Source of the DNA: Liolophura sinensis
Lineage: Eukaryota; Mollusca; Polyplacophora; Chitonida; Chitonidae
Reading direction: 5' to 3'
Length of the DNA: 64,000 bases
Assembly (NCBI RefSeq): GCF_032854445.1
Contig: NC_088304.1
Location: 33,474,810-33,538,809, forward strand
The notes beneath the pieces were generated by a model, which saw nothing but the letters and a program-made list of their open reading frames with translations, was not told the origin of the DNA and did not search any database. Every line of letters starts with the position of its first letter. Position 1 is the stretch's first letter. Of the stretch, positions 44,890-56,329 are shown piece by piece. A program made the translations under genes and the position numbers.

Positions 44890-45430
44890 TTAATTAATTC
44901 ATTCATTTATGCTTAGATTTTTCTAAGATATGGGGACCAGTTTTCCGAGTGGAGGAAACCGGCATAAACCACCAATCTTTGGCAAGTTACAGTTACATTC
45001 TCTCACGTGTGACATACTTCATATTGGTGAAGGGAAGGGGTCAACAGTAAAATACATCCCAGAGAGCAAAGTTGATGGTGTATTGTCACCAAGGGGCTGG
45101 GATTGTCAATCAGAGACGTGGAACTTTGAAAATTCCCAGCCTCACAAAGGGAAGGAACGCACGTGTTCGTATGGTAGAAATAAACGTAGACCTATAGATG
45201 TATGCGTGAATGTGAGAATTTACGTCGTACTTAACAAGTTTTCAGTCATATGCCTTCGAGAAGTCAGTCATTCGGTGTGTGTACATATACGTTGTCTTCT
45301 TGTGGCGAGTCCATGCTGCCAACGTGCTGCTACCACTGAAGGAGGCCTAACATGCCGAAGACACCAGACATCATAAACACCAAGTCACATTATAAGACAC
45401 CGGGATAACCAATCCCGTTTCCGGGCTCTA
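44890..45430. mobile_element. Composite SINE-like region
   Basis: GAGGAAACCGGCATAAACCA and CTTTGGCAAGTTAC resemble the composite family at 41 and 63.3 kb. 45093-45128 (GGGATTGTCAATC, TTTGAAAATTCC) resembles 63.80-63.83 kb. 45350-45420 (ATGCCGAAGACACCAGAC, GTCACATTATAAGACACCGG) matches a repeat type I know from mollusc genomes. A 148-codon frame across it is repeat-derived. Confidence 0.5.
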
Positions 45431-45477
45431 TCTTCTCAGTTCTGAGCGTCAGTCGAGGCAGAAACAAGTACCATGTT

Positions 45478-45565
45478 GAAATTTTTTGGTATTACCTGAC
45501 CCGGGTTTGGCCCCAGGTCTTCCGTCTTCGAAGCGGGCGCTCTAACCTTGAGGGAAGTTGGTGAA
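45478..45565 (-). mobile_element. tRNA-like SINE head, minus orientation
   Basis: The complement reads GGTTAGAGCGCCCGCTTCG, AAGACGGAAGACCTGGGG and CCAAACCCGGGTCAGG, the layout of a tRNA-derived SINE promoter. It is related to the head of the element at 48427. Confidence 0.6.
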
Positions 45566-45569
45566 AATC

Positions 45570-46885
45570 AAACGGCTTCTGACCTGGTCTCAGAACAGGA
45601 AGCAGATCGGAGTTCAGACATCGCAAGGAGCATTGGATAATGGAGCAATACGAGTGATGAAAGCAGGCGAATCTAAAATTCCTCGCCCAAGATCAGTTTT
45701 GAACCTGCATCTCCTGTATCCAGCCGATTGTATGCCGATTTGGACTGCTGTGCCGCAATACAGTCGTACGATATTCATTTCCTCCAGTTGCATGCAAAAA
45801 AAACTATAATCGCTGCCTTTGTGATACCGTGGACCTGTATCACTTGTAACTTTATTGTGTAAATTCACCTTGTGACTTGTTGTAATTCCTCGAGTAACCT
45901 ATATCTAAAATCGTTCGAACACCAACTTCCCACCCTCGGTGTATACCTGAATTCCACACAGCGCAGGACCTATAAACACTGGCCTCCTTTATAATGTTGA
46001 TGTGTCAGTTTTGACAGTTTGCGAGACAGCAGCTCTTAGTCAATGAGAACCATCTGTTACACACAAGACACTCTGGTGTGCCACCCTAAGCCGCTATATA
46101 AGTGTTTTGTATTGATCCGACTGAAAAAAAAATCAAAGCGTTACGGTAGACGATCTGTGGAAGTCCTCGTGCTTGTTATAGTGCGCGTCTACGGTAGCGT
46201 GGACGAGCATTGTAGTGAACGAGGGGGTATAAAGCTGTAGTATTGACTTTAATATATCACCGAATAGTCGGATATTACGTACATTATCATATTATATATT
46301 ACGAGTCTGTATTGCAATGCACGGATAGCCAATATCAGCATTACTCTGTATTATTTTATTATATTATACACAAGTTATGTAACTCAGAAGAACGAAAGCT
46401 TCATTTTGACTCGATATTTCATCATTTCACTCTGATGATGAGTTATGCTACTTGTGTGTTACTTGAGACTTATCAGTGGATCTACTGGATTATTTTGTAC
46501 GCCGTATGTACAATCCCGGTAACTCTGTATAGAAGAGCGAACTCTTATGGAGGTATAGACATAAATAGATAATCAAGCCTCGACTTGACACAAAGTATAC
46601 GCACGTATCACAGGATGAACAATATATGGGCACATAACCTGATAATTTTTATACATATATCGATGTGCATGGCGGGCCAATGAATTAAAGATAATCTCTG
46701 TGCACAAGATGGCTTTCAGACAGGACTGCATGGATGATTATGTGCCAGCCTAAATTGGCAGTTCTGCTATATCTTCTTTCGATGGAATGGCAGTATAAAT
46801 GCTTGTATCTAGGAAAACACAATTGTTATCGGTGGCATCAGAAAGTTCACGCTTTTGACGATAAATCGCTCAGAGATTATCTGGC
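45570..46885. other. Intergenic, no gene seen
   Basis: Open frames up to 109 codons without domains or splice support; no repeat recognised. Confidence 0.45.
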
Positions 46886-46892
46886 TGACTAG

Positions 46893-47045
46893 ACTTATTC
46901 ATTTATTTGATTGTGATTATGTTTTACGCCGTAATCAAGAATATTTCACTAATACGACGGCGGCCAGCATTATGGCGGGAGCAAATCGGGTAGAGCCCAG
47001 GGGAAACCCACGACCATCCGCAGGTTTCTGGCCGACTGTCCGACT
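46893..47045 (-). mobile_element. SINE, 3' half
   Basis: TTTATTTGATTGTGATTATG, TTACGCCGTAATCAAGAATA, CGACGGCGGCCAGCATTATG through CATCCGCAGGTTTCTGGCCG. Truncated and followed by a poly(C) tract at 47053-47064. Confidence 0.88.
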
Positions 47046-47199
47046 ATAGCATCCCCCCCCCCCCTTCCCAGTGGGGTCTAGCGCCAGTTTAGTACGCACA
47101 TTTATGGATGTTGATGTTTCGATAAATGTGAGCGTATGGCATCATATATTTATATCCATAAGGGCCACAAAGACTATAGATGGTCTGGGCATCATACAC

Positions 47200-47540
47200 A
47201 AATACATCTTCTGGGCACCGTAAAAGTAGACCCTACATGTATATAGCCTGTGAAGCGTCATACGATGTATACTAGCAATCTGGGCTTCACATGTACAAAT
47301 ATATTATTGGGCATCGCAAAAGTAAAAATAGAATTGCCATCATATACACGAATATCTCATCTGGCCATCAAATATAATCTGGGCACCATAAATGCATATG
47401 TGATCTAGGCATCATAAGATTATATAATTTGGGCATCAGATATAATGTAGGCACCATAAGATTATATAATTTGGGCATCAGATACAATGTAGGCATCATA
47501 AATGTGTATATAATTTGGGCATCAGATATAAGGATAGGTG
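47200..47540. repeat. Degenerate repeat with GGGCATCA(T/G)A core
   Basis: Irregular units of about 30-60 bp with ATAATTTGGGCATCAGATA and GTAGGCACCATAAGATTATA. Well formed from 47390, looser to the left. Confidence 0.75.
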
Positions 47541-47969
47541 AATATTACTCGATCAAAATACCCCCAACCTAGCTCATGACCGCAATGTCTTTATTATGTT
47601 ATCTGTGTATTACAAACGAACATAGTATAACTGCAACATAGAAGTACAAATCGTCTGTGTACAAATTTACATTGTACATCATCTTAAACAGAATTTCTTC
47701 CAAGCACTGAGTACTTAAACTCATATATTCATAGATATTTGCTATACCTTGTAAATAAGGTTGCCCAGGGGGAATGTACACGGCGTAAAAGGTAATATCA
47801 AATGTCAACTCGACAATAAAAGAAGGAAGGGCAATAACTCCTGTGACGTGCGCGGATGCATATATACGTGTATATGTCACAATGTTTATGAGGCTCGTCT
47901 TTTCGATGCAAATAGTGTTATGAGCTTTTGAGTACTGGTGTACGCCTAATGGCATATAACTACAGCCTC

Positions 47970-47971
<2 letters not shown>

Positions 47972-48047
<76 letters not shown>
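47972..48047. repeat. (TA)n microsatellite
   Basis: About 76 bases of almost pure TA with one CA interruption near 48025. Self-complementary and able to extrude a cruciform. Confidence 0.97.
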
Positions 48048-48217
48048 GGTGATGGGCGGAAAGTGTCAAAAACTTCGAATAAAGTGGTTATTCTTGCCCG
48101 CAGGGGGAACATTTGCGCTAGTCAAATGATACATAATTGACCATTTACGGGTAACCTATATACAAATATACACATATATGACTACATGTTACATGTGACG
48201 GTGACTAATCGAGGCCT

Positions 48218-48360
48218 GTGAAAGGCGCCTGCCCTTTAATCGCTATAGGACTCAGGAGGCGCGGGTTCAAACCTGTAAGTTGTCAGGGAAATTGTGGATT
48301 CTCATGCTCTCACCGTTTGTCTGGGCTTGGTGAAAATAAGTTATAGTTTACGCAGTCTGT
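48218..48360 (+). mobile_element. tRNA-like SINE fragment
   Basis: AAAGGCGCCTGCCCTTTAAT followed by GGCGCGGGTTCAAACCTGTA contains a good box B (GGGTTCAAACC) on the plus strand. The remainder fades out by about 48360. Confidence 0.45.
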
Positions 48361-48426
48361 AGTTTGTTAAAGACCACATGTCCTCCACCAATGGTGTGTG
48401 CAAGTCTGTACAATCACACTCCCCTC

Positions 48427-48716
48427 CGTCCCACCAAACCCAATAACTCAATTGGCAGGGCGTCCGCTTCGGGGGCTGTAGATCCAGGATCAACCCTGGG
48501 CCATCGGGGCTGGTGAAAGGACTGGTTGACTCGTATCAGTATAATGTGGGTGAGGTGGCTTACTTGTCTTCGGTAAGCCGTTTTAGTGCAGCAGCACTAA
48601 ATAAAAGAGCGGTGGAAATCCGTCCTGCAACAAGGAGGCACTACACGTATATGCACTCAAAGGACTCCTTCGCCGCCATATGGTTGAAAAATTCTTAAGT
48701 GCGACGAATACTCACT
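48427..48716 (+). mobile_element. Third SINE family, plus orientation
   Basis: The head ACTCAATTGGCAGGGCGTCC, then GATCCAGGATCAACCCTGGG gives box A and box B-like strings. The body includes GCAGCACTAAATAAAAGAGC, and the end reads TTAAGTGCGACGAATACTCA with CTCACTC, a tail form I know from mollusc SINEs. It abuts the next SINE directly. Confidence 0.75.
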
Positions 48717-48873
48717 CACTCTCCGGCTGTACGTGTGAAGGTCTGCCAGAGGGATGGTTATGGCTCTCCCCCCGTGGTCTGCCTGGTTTCCTCCCACCAT
48801 AACGTTGGCCCCCGTCGTATAAGTCAAATATTTTTGAGTACGACGTCAAACACCAATCAAATAAATAAATCAA
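48717..48873 (+). mobile_element. Main-family SINE, 3' half, plus orientation
   Basis: CTCCGGCTGTACGTGTGAAG through GTCGTATAAGTCAAATATTT, GAGTACGACGTCAAACACC and AATAAATAAATC; 5' end missing, joined to the tail of the third-family element. Confidence 0.85.
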
Positions 48874-48884
48874 TAAAGTTACGG

Positions 48885-48990
48885 TCGATGGTTTACATCG
48901 GGCACTATGGTTTCCTCCAGCCATAAAACTTACTACCATCGTATCAGTGAAATATTCTTGACTATGTCCTCAAGCCAAAATCAGACGAAT
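48885..48990 (+). mobile_element. Second-family SINE fragment
   Basis: GTCGATGGTTTACATCGGGC, TGGTTTCCTCCAGCCATAAA and ATCAGTGAAATATTCTTGAC match the 43.7-kb family with many changes. Confidence 0.6.
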
Positions 48991-49189
48991 GAAAACAAAA
49001 CAACAGCTAGGAGACACGGGGTCCTTGAGCACGTGATGTGTAGAACTGCAATTAGACATGTGGACCTACAAGTGGGCGTTAACAATTATGACTTCACCTT
49101 TAAATGTATACAGTATACAGCTAAGACTAGGAATGAAGAACCACGACTGGGCTTGAGGAACTACAAATGGACATGGATAACCATATAAC

Positions 49190-50370
49190 TGGACAGGTAT
49201 AACTACGATCAGACAAGCAGAACTACGATTGTGTTTGTAAAACTACGATCAGACATGTAGTGGTATAACTGGACATGTATAACTTCAGTCAGACATACAG
49301 AGCTGTACTCTGTAAAAATGAGCACTGTACGTTGGGCAGGTACAACCACGATTGGACCTTAAAAACTACAAATGTTCATGCAGAACTACAATTCGGATTA
49401 TACAGCTACGATTGGACATGTATAACTATAGAATTGGACATGTACGCGTTTAGGCATGTGGGACTTCATGCTAGCTTGGACTATACATCTAGAACTATGA
49501 TCAGACGTGCACAACTACGATCAGACATGTAGAATTACTATTGGGCATGTAGAACTACGATCAGACAAGTAGAACTACGATTGTGCATGTAAAAAAACTA
49601 CGACCAGACATGTAGAACTACTATTGGCCATGTTGCACTACGAGCACACAAGCAGAACTACGATCAGACTTGTAGAACTGTGACCAGACGTGTACAACTA
49701 CGATCAGACAAGCAAAACTACTACTGGGCATGTTGCGCCATGATCAGACAAGCAGGACTACTACTGGGCATGTTGCACTACGATCAGACAAGCAGGACTA
49801 CTACTGGGCATGTTGCACTACGATCAGACAAGCAGGACTACTACTGGGCATGTTGCGCCATGATCAGACAAGCAGGACTACTACTGGGCATGTTGCGCCA
49901 TGATCAGACAAGCAGGACTACTACTGGGCATGTTGCACTACGATCAGACAAGCAGGACTACTACTGGGCATGTTGCACTACGATCAGACAAGCAGGACTA
50001 CTACTGGGCATGTTGCGCCATGATCAGACAAGCAGAACTACGACTGGGTTTACCGAACCAGACTACTCATTGCACCCAGACGAGTACAACTACGATCAGA
50101 CGTAGAATTACTAATGGGCATGTTGCACTACGATCAGACAAGCAGGACTACGATTGTAGCCTACGTGTAAAACTACGATCAGACGTGTAGAATTACGATT
50201 AGGTTTAGTGAACCAGACTATTCATTGCACCCAGACGAGTACAACTACGATCAGACGTAGAATTATTAATGGGCATGTTGCACTACGATCAGACAAGCAG
50301 GACTACGATTGTAGCCTACGTGTAAAACTACGATCAGACGTGTAGAATTACGATTAGGTTTAGTGAACCA
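49190..50370. repeat. 40-bp minisatellite with larger nested units
   Basis: The core at about 49700-50040 repeats GCAGGACTACTACTGGGCAT followed by GTTGCACTACGATCAGACAA almost perfectly, alternating GCACTACGATC and GCGCCATGATC. To the left are looser AACTACGATCAGACATGTAG units back to 49190. To the right a block of about 175 bp containing GAACCAGACTA and CATTGCACCCAGACGAGTAC occurs twice (from about 50050 and about 50208). Long open frames (up to 141 codons) follow from a unit free of stops. Confidence 0.95.
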
Positions 50371-51985
50371 GACATCCTCCCAGCAACATTGAGAACTGTT
50401 TCTCTTTACAGGGCCTGATAATAATTTCTTACTTTATCTACTTTTTCGTTCTTTTGGGGTTTGTGTTGATCGTTGTTTTTGGAAACTGGTCTTGTGCTTG
50501 TTGACTCGGAACGTCCAATTTGGTTGAGGACTGATATTTCTTTGGACGTCTACATTAAAAACGACAAGAACGGTTTATAATGTTAGTTTACAAAAGAAAA
50601 TGGTATTCGTTATCGAAATATAACGCAGATAGCGTTTCATAGTGTTTGTGAAAACTTTACAACAAGCACATATTCTAGTGTTGAAAATTGGCTGACCACT
50701 GAGAGTTTCGAACCAATGACCTTAGAGTCAAGCGCCTAATCGCCAGTAATAGATGTCAACCCTTCCGAGAATTCTGCCAACAGGCCTCCCACAATTATAG
50801 GAGCAGAAAAACCGGTAGACTTTAATCCAAGGTCGGTTGTTCGAATCCAGGAGTAGACTCACACAAATAACGATAACAGCGTTTGATTCTGACGAAGGAA
50901 ATGGATATGATATGTGTTTTTCGGGAGTGGAGGTGTTACGAAATATATACAGGTGTTCATCGAAAATGGATCTGGTACCTAATATATCTATTCCTACACG
51001 GGTTCTTCAAGAGCGGAAGTGACGTAGGGAATCAGTCCTTATAAATACGCCAACGCCACATGCATGCTGGGTAAGTAGATTACTCGAGAAGAAAGAGAGG
51101 CGAAACGGCCCGTTATAAACGTCAATCTGCCTGAATTCACACGAGTCCGCGCTTGCAGAAGATAAATTCATTTCGGATTTCTTTTTTATCTGAAATCAAT
51201 ACCGTTCTGAAAAGGGCCGAGATATAAACGCCGCTGCCCGTAACTCACAAGTTCTAAGTAAATACGCTCAAATGGAGTTATTACGGTGAAATAAGTACAA
51301 GAAACAAAATCAAATAGTCCCCATTGACATGGCATCTAAAGGCAATTTAGGGCGTGTTAATCTTCAAGCTAAGGCGAAATGGTTGTCTGAAATGTAGGTC
51401 AGGTCAGCTGGAGTGTTGCACGCATGTCGCATGACAAGAAACATGGTTCTCAAGGTTAGTGCTTAATGTCGTCAGCACTGAATTACTTCGGTAAATACAC
51501 ATAGAATAGAACAGAATAGACTTTATTTCTGCTCAGACGCGTTTCTGAATGTACATCTAAGCAGTTATCCATCCAGTACAAAAGTATTAGAAAATATACT
51601 GTTAAAATACAGTACTTTGCAAATGAAAAAAACATAGTTCAATGACCTCTCGGATCTTGGAATATTTCGCCATAATCTTGTTCGTTGCTATATAATAAGA
51701 CAATTTTCAACAAAGCTCGCTACAGGGGCATTCAAGATCACGCGTCTTTCTGTGTGATCCTACGGTACCGGGTCAAGGCTCGTATATAGATGTGCGCCAT
51801 CAGCGCAGTGACTTACCCCCCCCCCCCAAATTTGGGGATAATTGTATACAGAGGAGTATCAGATATTTAATAAGTACTTCCAGATTCCTTGTGCCTAAAT
51901 CTCTACCAGTGTTCCGAAAACCAAGCACCTACCTTTATCTGGATTTATCAAAAACACCCAAAATAAAAATAAACTATTTACTCGC
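50371..51985. other. Intergenic, no gene seen
   Basis: The complement of 50700-50750 reads GGCGCTTGACTCTAAGGTCA followed by TTGGTTCGAAACTC, a tRNA-like anticodon-to-T-arm fragment, probably an old SINE head. GGTTGTTCGAATCCAGG at 50833-50849 is another. A poly(C) tract lies at 51818-51827. No coding signal. Confidence 0.5.
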
Positions 51986-52016
51986 GTATTAGCTAATAAA
52001 TATTAAGTTATTCAAA

Positions 52017-52319
52017 ATGGCGCCGCCCTCAAAAGACAGCATTAAAAGAGAGTTCGAGGAAGTAATCGCGTAGGCCAAGGCAAGCGTTGGCGATCCTGTA
52101 GTGTTGAAGACAAAGCCGTTCTCCGCTTTTTGTATGTCATATGAGAAAGAAGTTGTCATTGCAGTCAAATCGACTGGGTATGGGAAAACTCGCCCAAGGT
52201 CATCCAGCGTCGAGTACACAGTGAAGAACCCACGATATTATTGTATTCCCTCTGAATTCTGTTTTGCAAAATCAAGTGGTAAGTGTGTAAATATATTTAA
52301 ATTGCTATGGTTCTTCTAG
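52017..52319 (+). pseudogene. Possible decayed RecQ-like helicase fragment
   Basis: An ATG at 52017 in good context (AAAATGG) opens MAPPSKDSIKREFEEVIA and then meets TAG at 52071. The same frame continues for 82 codons to a TAG at 52317-52319. It includes EKEVVIAVKSTGYGKT (Walker A-like STGYGKT at 52170-52190), which resembles the motif I region of RecQ-family helicases (x-x-P-T-G-Y-G-K-S). Beyond motif I nothing matches. Similarity is limited to about 20 residues, so this is a tentative call; a chance frame cannot be excluded. Confidence 0.35.
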
Positions 52320-52610
52320 AGCACAGACGGAGATGATAATAATACCCCCGAACCCACGTAAATTGCACATTGCTCAACAGTTCGGTACGTTCGCCATCAC
52401 ATGCAGTTGTTTACATAAGGCGAATATCTCAGATCAGGTGACATAAAGCACGAGCCTCGATTTCAACGTCGCTCTTGTGAAAAGCTTGGCGCCCAAGTAT
52501 ATTAGAGATGTAATCTCAACGAAGGCAGCAGGTACACTTTTATTTGAGGATACCATAAGGGAAACATTAAAGTAGTTCTCCAATTAAAAAATCAAGGGGA
52601 ACATGTTTTT
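52320..52610. other. Intergenic, no feature seen
   Basis: Nothing recognised between the helicase-like fragment and the next SINE. Confidence 0.4.
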
Positions 52611-52612
52611 GA

Positions 52613-52797
52613 TTTGTTTATTTATTTATTAGACTGGTGTTTTACGCCGCACTCAAGGATATTTCACTTATACGACGGTGGCCAACATTACAATGGGAGA
52701 AAACCGGGCAAAGCCCGGGGAAACCCACGATCATCCGCAGGTTGCTGACAGACCTTCCCACGTACAGCCATAGAGGAAGCCAACATGAGCTGGGACC
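52613..52797 (-). mobile_element. SINE, 3' two-thirds
   Basis: TTATTAGACTGGTGTTTTAC, GCCGCACTCAAGGATATTTC, CGACGGTGGCCAACATTACA through CTTCCCACGTACAGCC and GAAGCCAACATGAGCTGG; the tRNA head is absent. Confidence 0.9.
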
Positions 52798-52799
52798 TG

Positions 52800-53135
52800 T
52801 ATTTAAAGCTCGCAGCTTTGACATGTTGAGGACAGCATAATTCAAATGATCGAGTTACAGGTTAGTGAATGGCAGAGTATGAAAGCTAAGCTGAAAAGAA
52901 TGAAACAGACCTCAGACCTACGTGTGATTAGAAATCGTTTACTTAATACATTACGCCACGTCCCGTTCCTTCGTGTACGGAAATTGATAGCTCTAACATT
53001 TACTGTACGTATAGTAACACCCTAATAATTATGCGCCCCCTATTGCGTTACAAATTAAGAATGGCCCTGATTGATCATGTGCGTATATAAGACTGAGCAA
53101 TCAACGAGTAAACGAAATAAGGAATACTTGTCCAT
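52800..53135. other. Intergenic, no feature seen
   Basis: Unique sequence between the SINE and the 46-bp array. Confidence 0.4.
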
Positions 53136-53687
53136 TTTGCCGTGAAGTGTAAGAGTAAATGAACAGTGACAGTTTAATGACATTGTCGTGAAGTGTAAAG
53201 GTAAATGGACAGTGACACTTTAATGATATTGTCGTGAAGTGTAAAGGTAAATGGACAGTGACACTTTAATGATATTGTCGTGAAGTGTAAGGGTTAATGA
53301 ACAGTGACACTTTATGACATTGTCGTGAAGTGTAAGGGTAAATGGACAGTGACACTTTAATGACATTGTTGTGAAGTGTAAAGGTAAATGGACAGTGACA
53401 CTTTAATGGTATTGTCGTGAAGTGTAAGGGTTAATGAACAGTGACACTTTAATGATATTGTCGTGAAGTGTAAAGGTAAATGGACAGTCACACTTTAATG
53501 ATATTGTCGTGAAGTGTAAGGGTAAATGAACAGTGACACTTAAATGACATTGTCGTGAAGTGTAAGGGTAAATGGACAGTGACACTTTAATGATATTGTT
53601 GTGAAGTGTAAAGGTAAATGAACAGTGACACTTTAATGACATTGTCGTGAAGTGTAAGGGTAAATGGACAGTGACACTTTATTGACA
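53136..53687. repeat. 46-bp minisatellite, about twelve units
   Basis: Unit ATTGTCGTGAAGTGTAAGGG followed by TAAATGGACAGTGACACTTT and AATGAC. Point variants are GTAAGGG/GTAAAGG, AATGGAC/AATGAAC and GACATT/GATATT; one unit lacks an A near 53312. Confidence 0.96.
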
Positions 53688-53689
53688 TG

Positions 53690-54310
53690 GGGTTTGTGTA
53701 TATTTGGTTATATATCCACACGTATACGCCATTAAGTGTTGTATGGGAATTCATACTTATTCATGAAATCACGAGAACCTTTATCCCACTGATTCTGAGA
53801 GAAACTCGTACGCTTCCTGAAATAAGGCAATTGGACATATTCGAACAATTTGTGATACACTTATTTCAATTATCAACTCGTTCGTGACTAGATCATTAAA
53901 GTGAAGGGGGAAGAAGGCACGATTCTTCAACTGAAACTATACTTAAAATGAATCTTTGTTGGTTATTTGGACTTTTTTCTTTAATTTAACGAGACGAGTG
54001 TTCAATCCGGTCTTGGACAGTGAACCTCTAGATTTCCTCTATCTCCTTGTTGAGTTGGATTTGCTGTCAATAAGCAGTCGATGACGGTCGTGTGGCCTTT
54101 TGTCTTGCCCATACTGTACGTCACAAGCCAGAAGACTTGCCAATAACTTGCCAGTAGTGGATGGTTCACACTGAGCATACCGTTTTCTCCCCCCCTCCTC
54201 CCTCCCCCGTAAAACTTTAATACTATCACAGAAATGAAAAATGCTAGAGTATAGCTACAAAATAGTATGCGATCAAAATATTTCATTAGAACGTTGATCA
54301 CAATACAATA
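53690..54310. other. Intergenic, no gene seen
   Basis: Minus-strand frame of 132 codons at 54002-54400 runs into the neighbouring SINE and lacks domains. A C/T tract lies at 54187-54208. Confidence 0.45.
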
Positions 54311-54312
54311 CG

Positions 54313-54570
54313 GGGGGGCCACCGTGGCCGAGGGAGTTAGCATGCCAGTACAGCGCGATGACCCAGGTGCCTGCCACCAAATCGTTCGCCGTGAGTTCAA
54401 GTCCAGCTCCTGCTGGCATCCTCCCCAGCCCTACCTGGGAAGGTCTATCAGCAACCTGCGGATGTTTGTGGGTTTGCCCTACCCGGTTTAACTCCCAGCA
54501 CAATGCCGGACGCCGTCGTACAAGTTAAATATTGTTGAGTGCGGCGTAAAACACTAATCAAATACTTAAA
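54313..54570 (+). mobile_element. Full-length SINE, plus orientation, diverged
   Basis: Head GGGGGGCCACCGTGGCCGAG with box A-like TGGCCGAGGGAG, then ATGACCCAGGTGCCTGCCAC, box B-like GAGTTCAAGTCCAG, body TCAGCAACCTGCGGATG, and tail GAGTGCGGCGTAAAACACTA with AATACTTAAAT. Confidence 0.9.
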
Positions 54571-54574
54571 TCGA

Positions 54575-56200
54575 GCAATACATGTACACTGTACGTCAGG
54601 TGACAATTGTAGTTTACAATTGGTTTTGCATTGTCGCTTCTGATGCAAACTGATGCAAACTGAAAACAGAATTTCTGAAGAAGTGAAGTTTGGCGCATAT
54701 AGGTTGATGATCGTACCATTCGTTCATTTAAGAGTACTCTGCTGTATAGGGAGAGATGAAGTCTTAAGAGTTGTTTATCTAGTACATCAGGTCAAACTGC
54801 TTACAACTGAGCTAATCAATCGATCAGTCGATGACGGTATCAGTCAATAATTCTTCTTTAACAAGAGATCCTTAGCGAGTCACAGCCCGTACGGCGGCTT
54901 TTGTGCGTTCACTCTTGTTGACATTTACTCGGATCAGGTCGCCTATTGTCATTTTGTACGTGGAGAGAAAAACTCTGTTTTATGTCACTTCTGTCTTCCT
55001 ACATGCCAGGCACACCCATATATCGAAGCCTAAACAAACAAAGCTATCACCGTTTTCCTCATGTTCGGCCTATTTGCTACGCTCAAAAAAAAAAAAAAAC
55101 AAAAAAAAAACGTCCAGCTGCGTATGAGTGTACAAGAGACAAAATCCGTCTTACGCCGCGTGTTTTCCAAGTCTGTGTTTTGTAACGACTACCACGTGCG
55201 TGCACCTGAGACTATCTGAACAGCTCGAGGTGAATCGAGGCTGGATAAATCTGTAAAAGAGATAGGCCGGAAATGTGGAAGCCTCATGTTCAATTGCTCT
55301 GGCATTTTACTTGTCCTCTCGTGAGATGCATATCACCATGAATAAGCAACACAGCCCGTATAGTTTCATCTTCAGTTTCTATTTACAGGTTTATCTGTGG
55401 CTAAGGTACTAGAGTAAATCAATATTAGCTCCTCTACAGCTTTAAGATAATGTCATTTAACATGACTGTACTTACATAATGTCCTTATAATAAGACTACA
55501 ATCAAGTTCTGTATGCCTTTGCATACACTCATTACAGATATCGACTAACTGGATGCGTACACCCAACTCCAACATTAATATATGTTATGGGCAATTCGCC
55601 TGCCCTTTTAACTAGATCATGCCTGGTTTTTGTCTTCTCTTTGAAGCGCGCGAGCTCTTTAGTAATGCACTGGATAGCTTATCTTCGCTTGAATGAAAAA
55701 ATGCTTTTAGTGTTCATACGCAATGTCGATCTGTTCATAAAGCTGCCATTTCCTGCTCGCCCGTGCGTATGTGAATGTATACCCTGGAGCGCTACCACTA
55801 TATGGTGCACTTTTACCACGAAGAGTATTGAGATGATTTAATTACCACTGCATGTTCCAATGTAAATCCGCCGAAGTAGTCCCAGCACAGCGATGTCCCA
55901 GGGCTATGTCATCCACCCCCACACACCCGTTTCCGACCCACGTCTTCACACCCACCTATGCCCACACTTACTAAAGTCTGACAAAGACACAGATAAGAGC
56001 CTTTACACAAACTGCTTGTTTAGACGCTGAAATCCTTTTTTTTTGGCTCGATTGAGAGCTACAAAGACTTGCTTAGCATTCAAGCTCTCTACATTGTTCC
56101 ACATTAAAACAACAAAATCTACAAGAATACAAAATGTTTTGCACTCTACCTAAATCTTCTTTGCTACATTAAACACCAGATTGTTCGTGGGTAGTTGGAT
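54575..56200. other. Intergenic, no gene seen
   Basis: A-rich tract at 55085-55110. Open frames are short; no repeat or RNA gene recognised. Confidence 0.45.
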
Positions 56201-56203
56201 AAT

Positions 56204-56326
56204 GGTTTATTTATGGTGTGTTTCACAGCGTACTCCAGAATATTTCACTTAAACGACGGCGGACAGCGTTACGGCTCGGGAAAACCTACGATCATCCTCA
56301 GGTTGAGGTGGAACCTTCCCACGTAA
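56204..56326 (-). mobile_element. SINE, 3' half, short diverged copy
   Basis: TTTATGGTGTGTTTCACAGC, GTACTCCAGAATATTTCACT, CGACGGCGGACAGCGTTACG, GATCATCCTCAGGTTGAGG and ACCTTCCCACGTA, with an internal deletion. Confidence 0.8.
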
Positions 56327-56329
56327 ATA

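Noticed and set aside
44930-45376. Plus-strand frame of 148 codons
   Set aside because: Lies within SINE-like repeats with counterparts at 41 kb and 63.3-63.8 kb.
48218-48310. Genuine tRNA gene
   Set aside because: A good box B is present, but the sequence does not give a complete cloverleaf that I can draw and it lies among SINE pieces; read as a SINE head.
49680-50105. Frame of 141 codons with a repeated peptide
   Set aside because: The unit is 40 bp, not a multiple of three, so all three frames are visited in turn; the open frame comes from a unit without stops.
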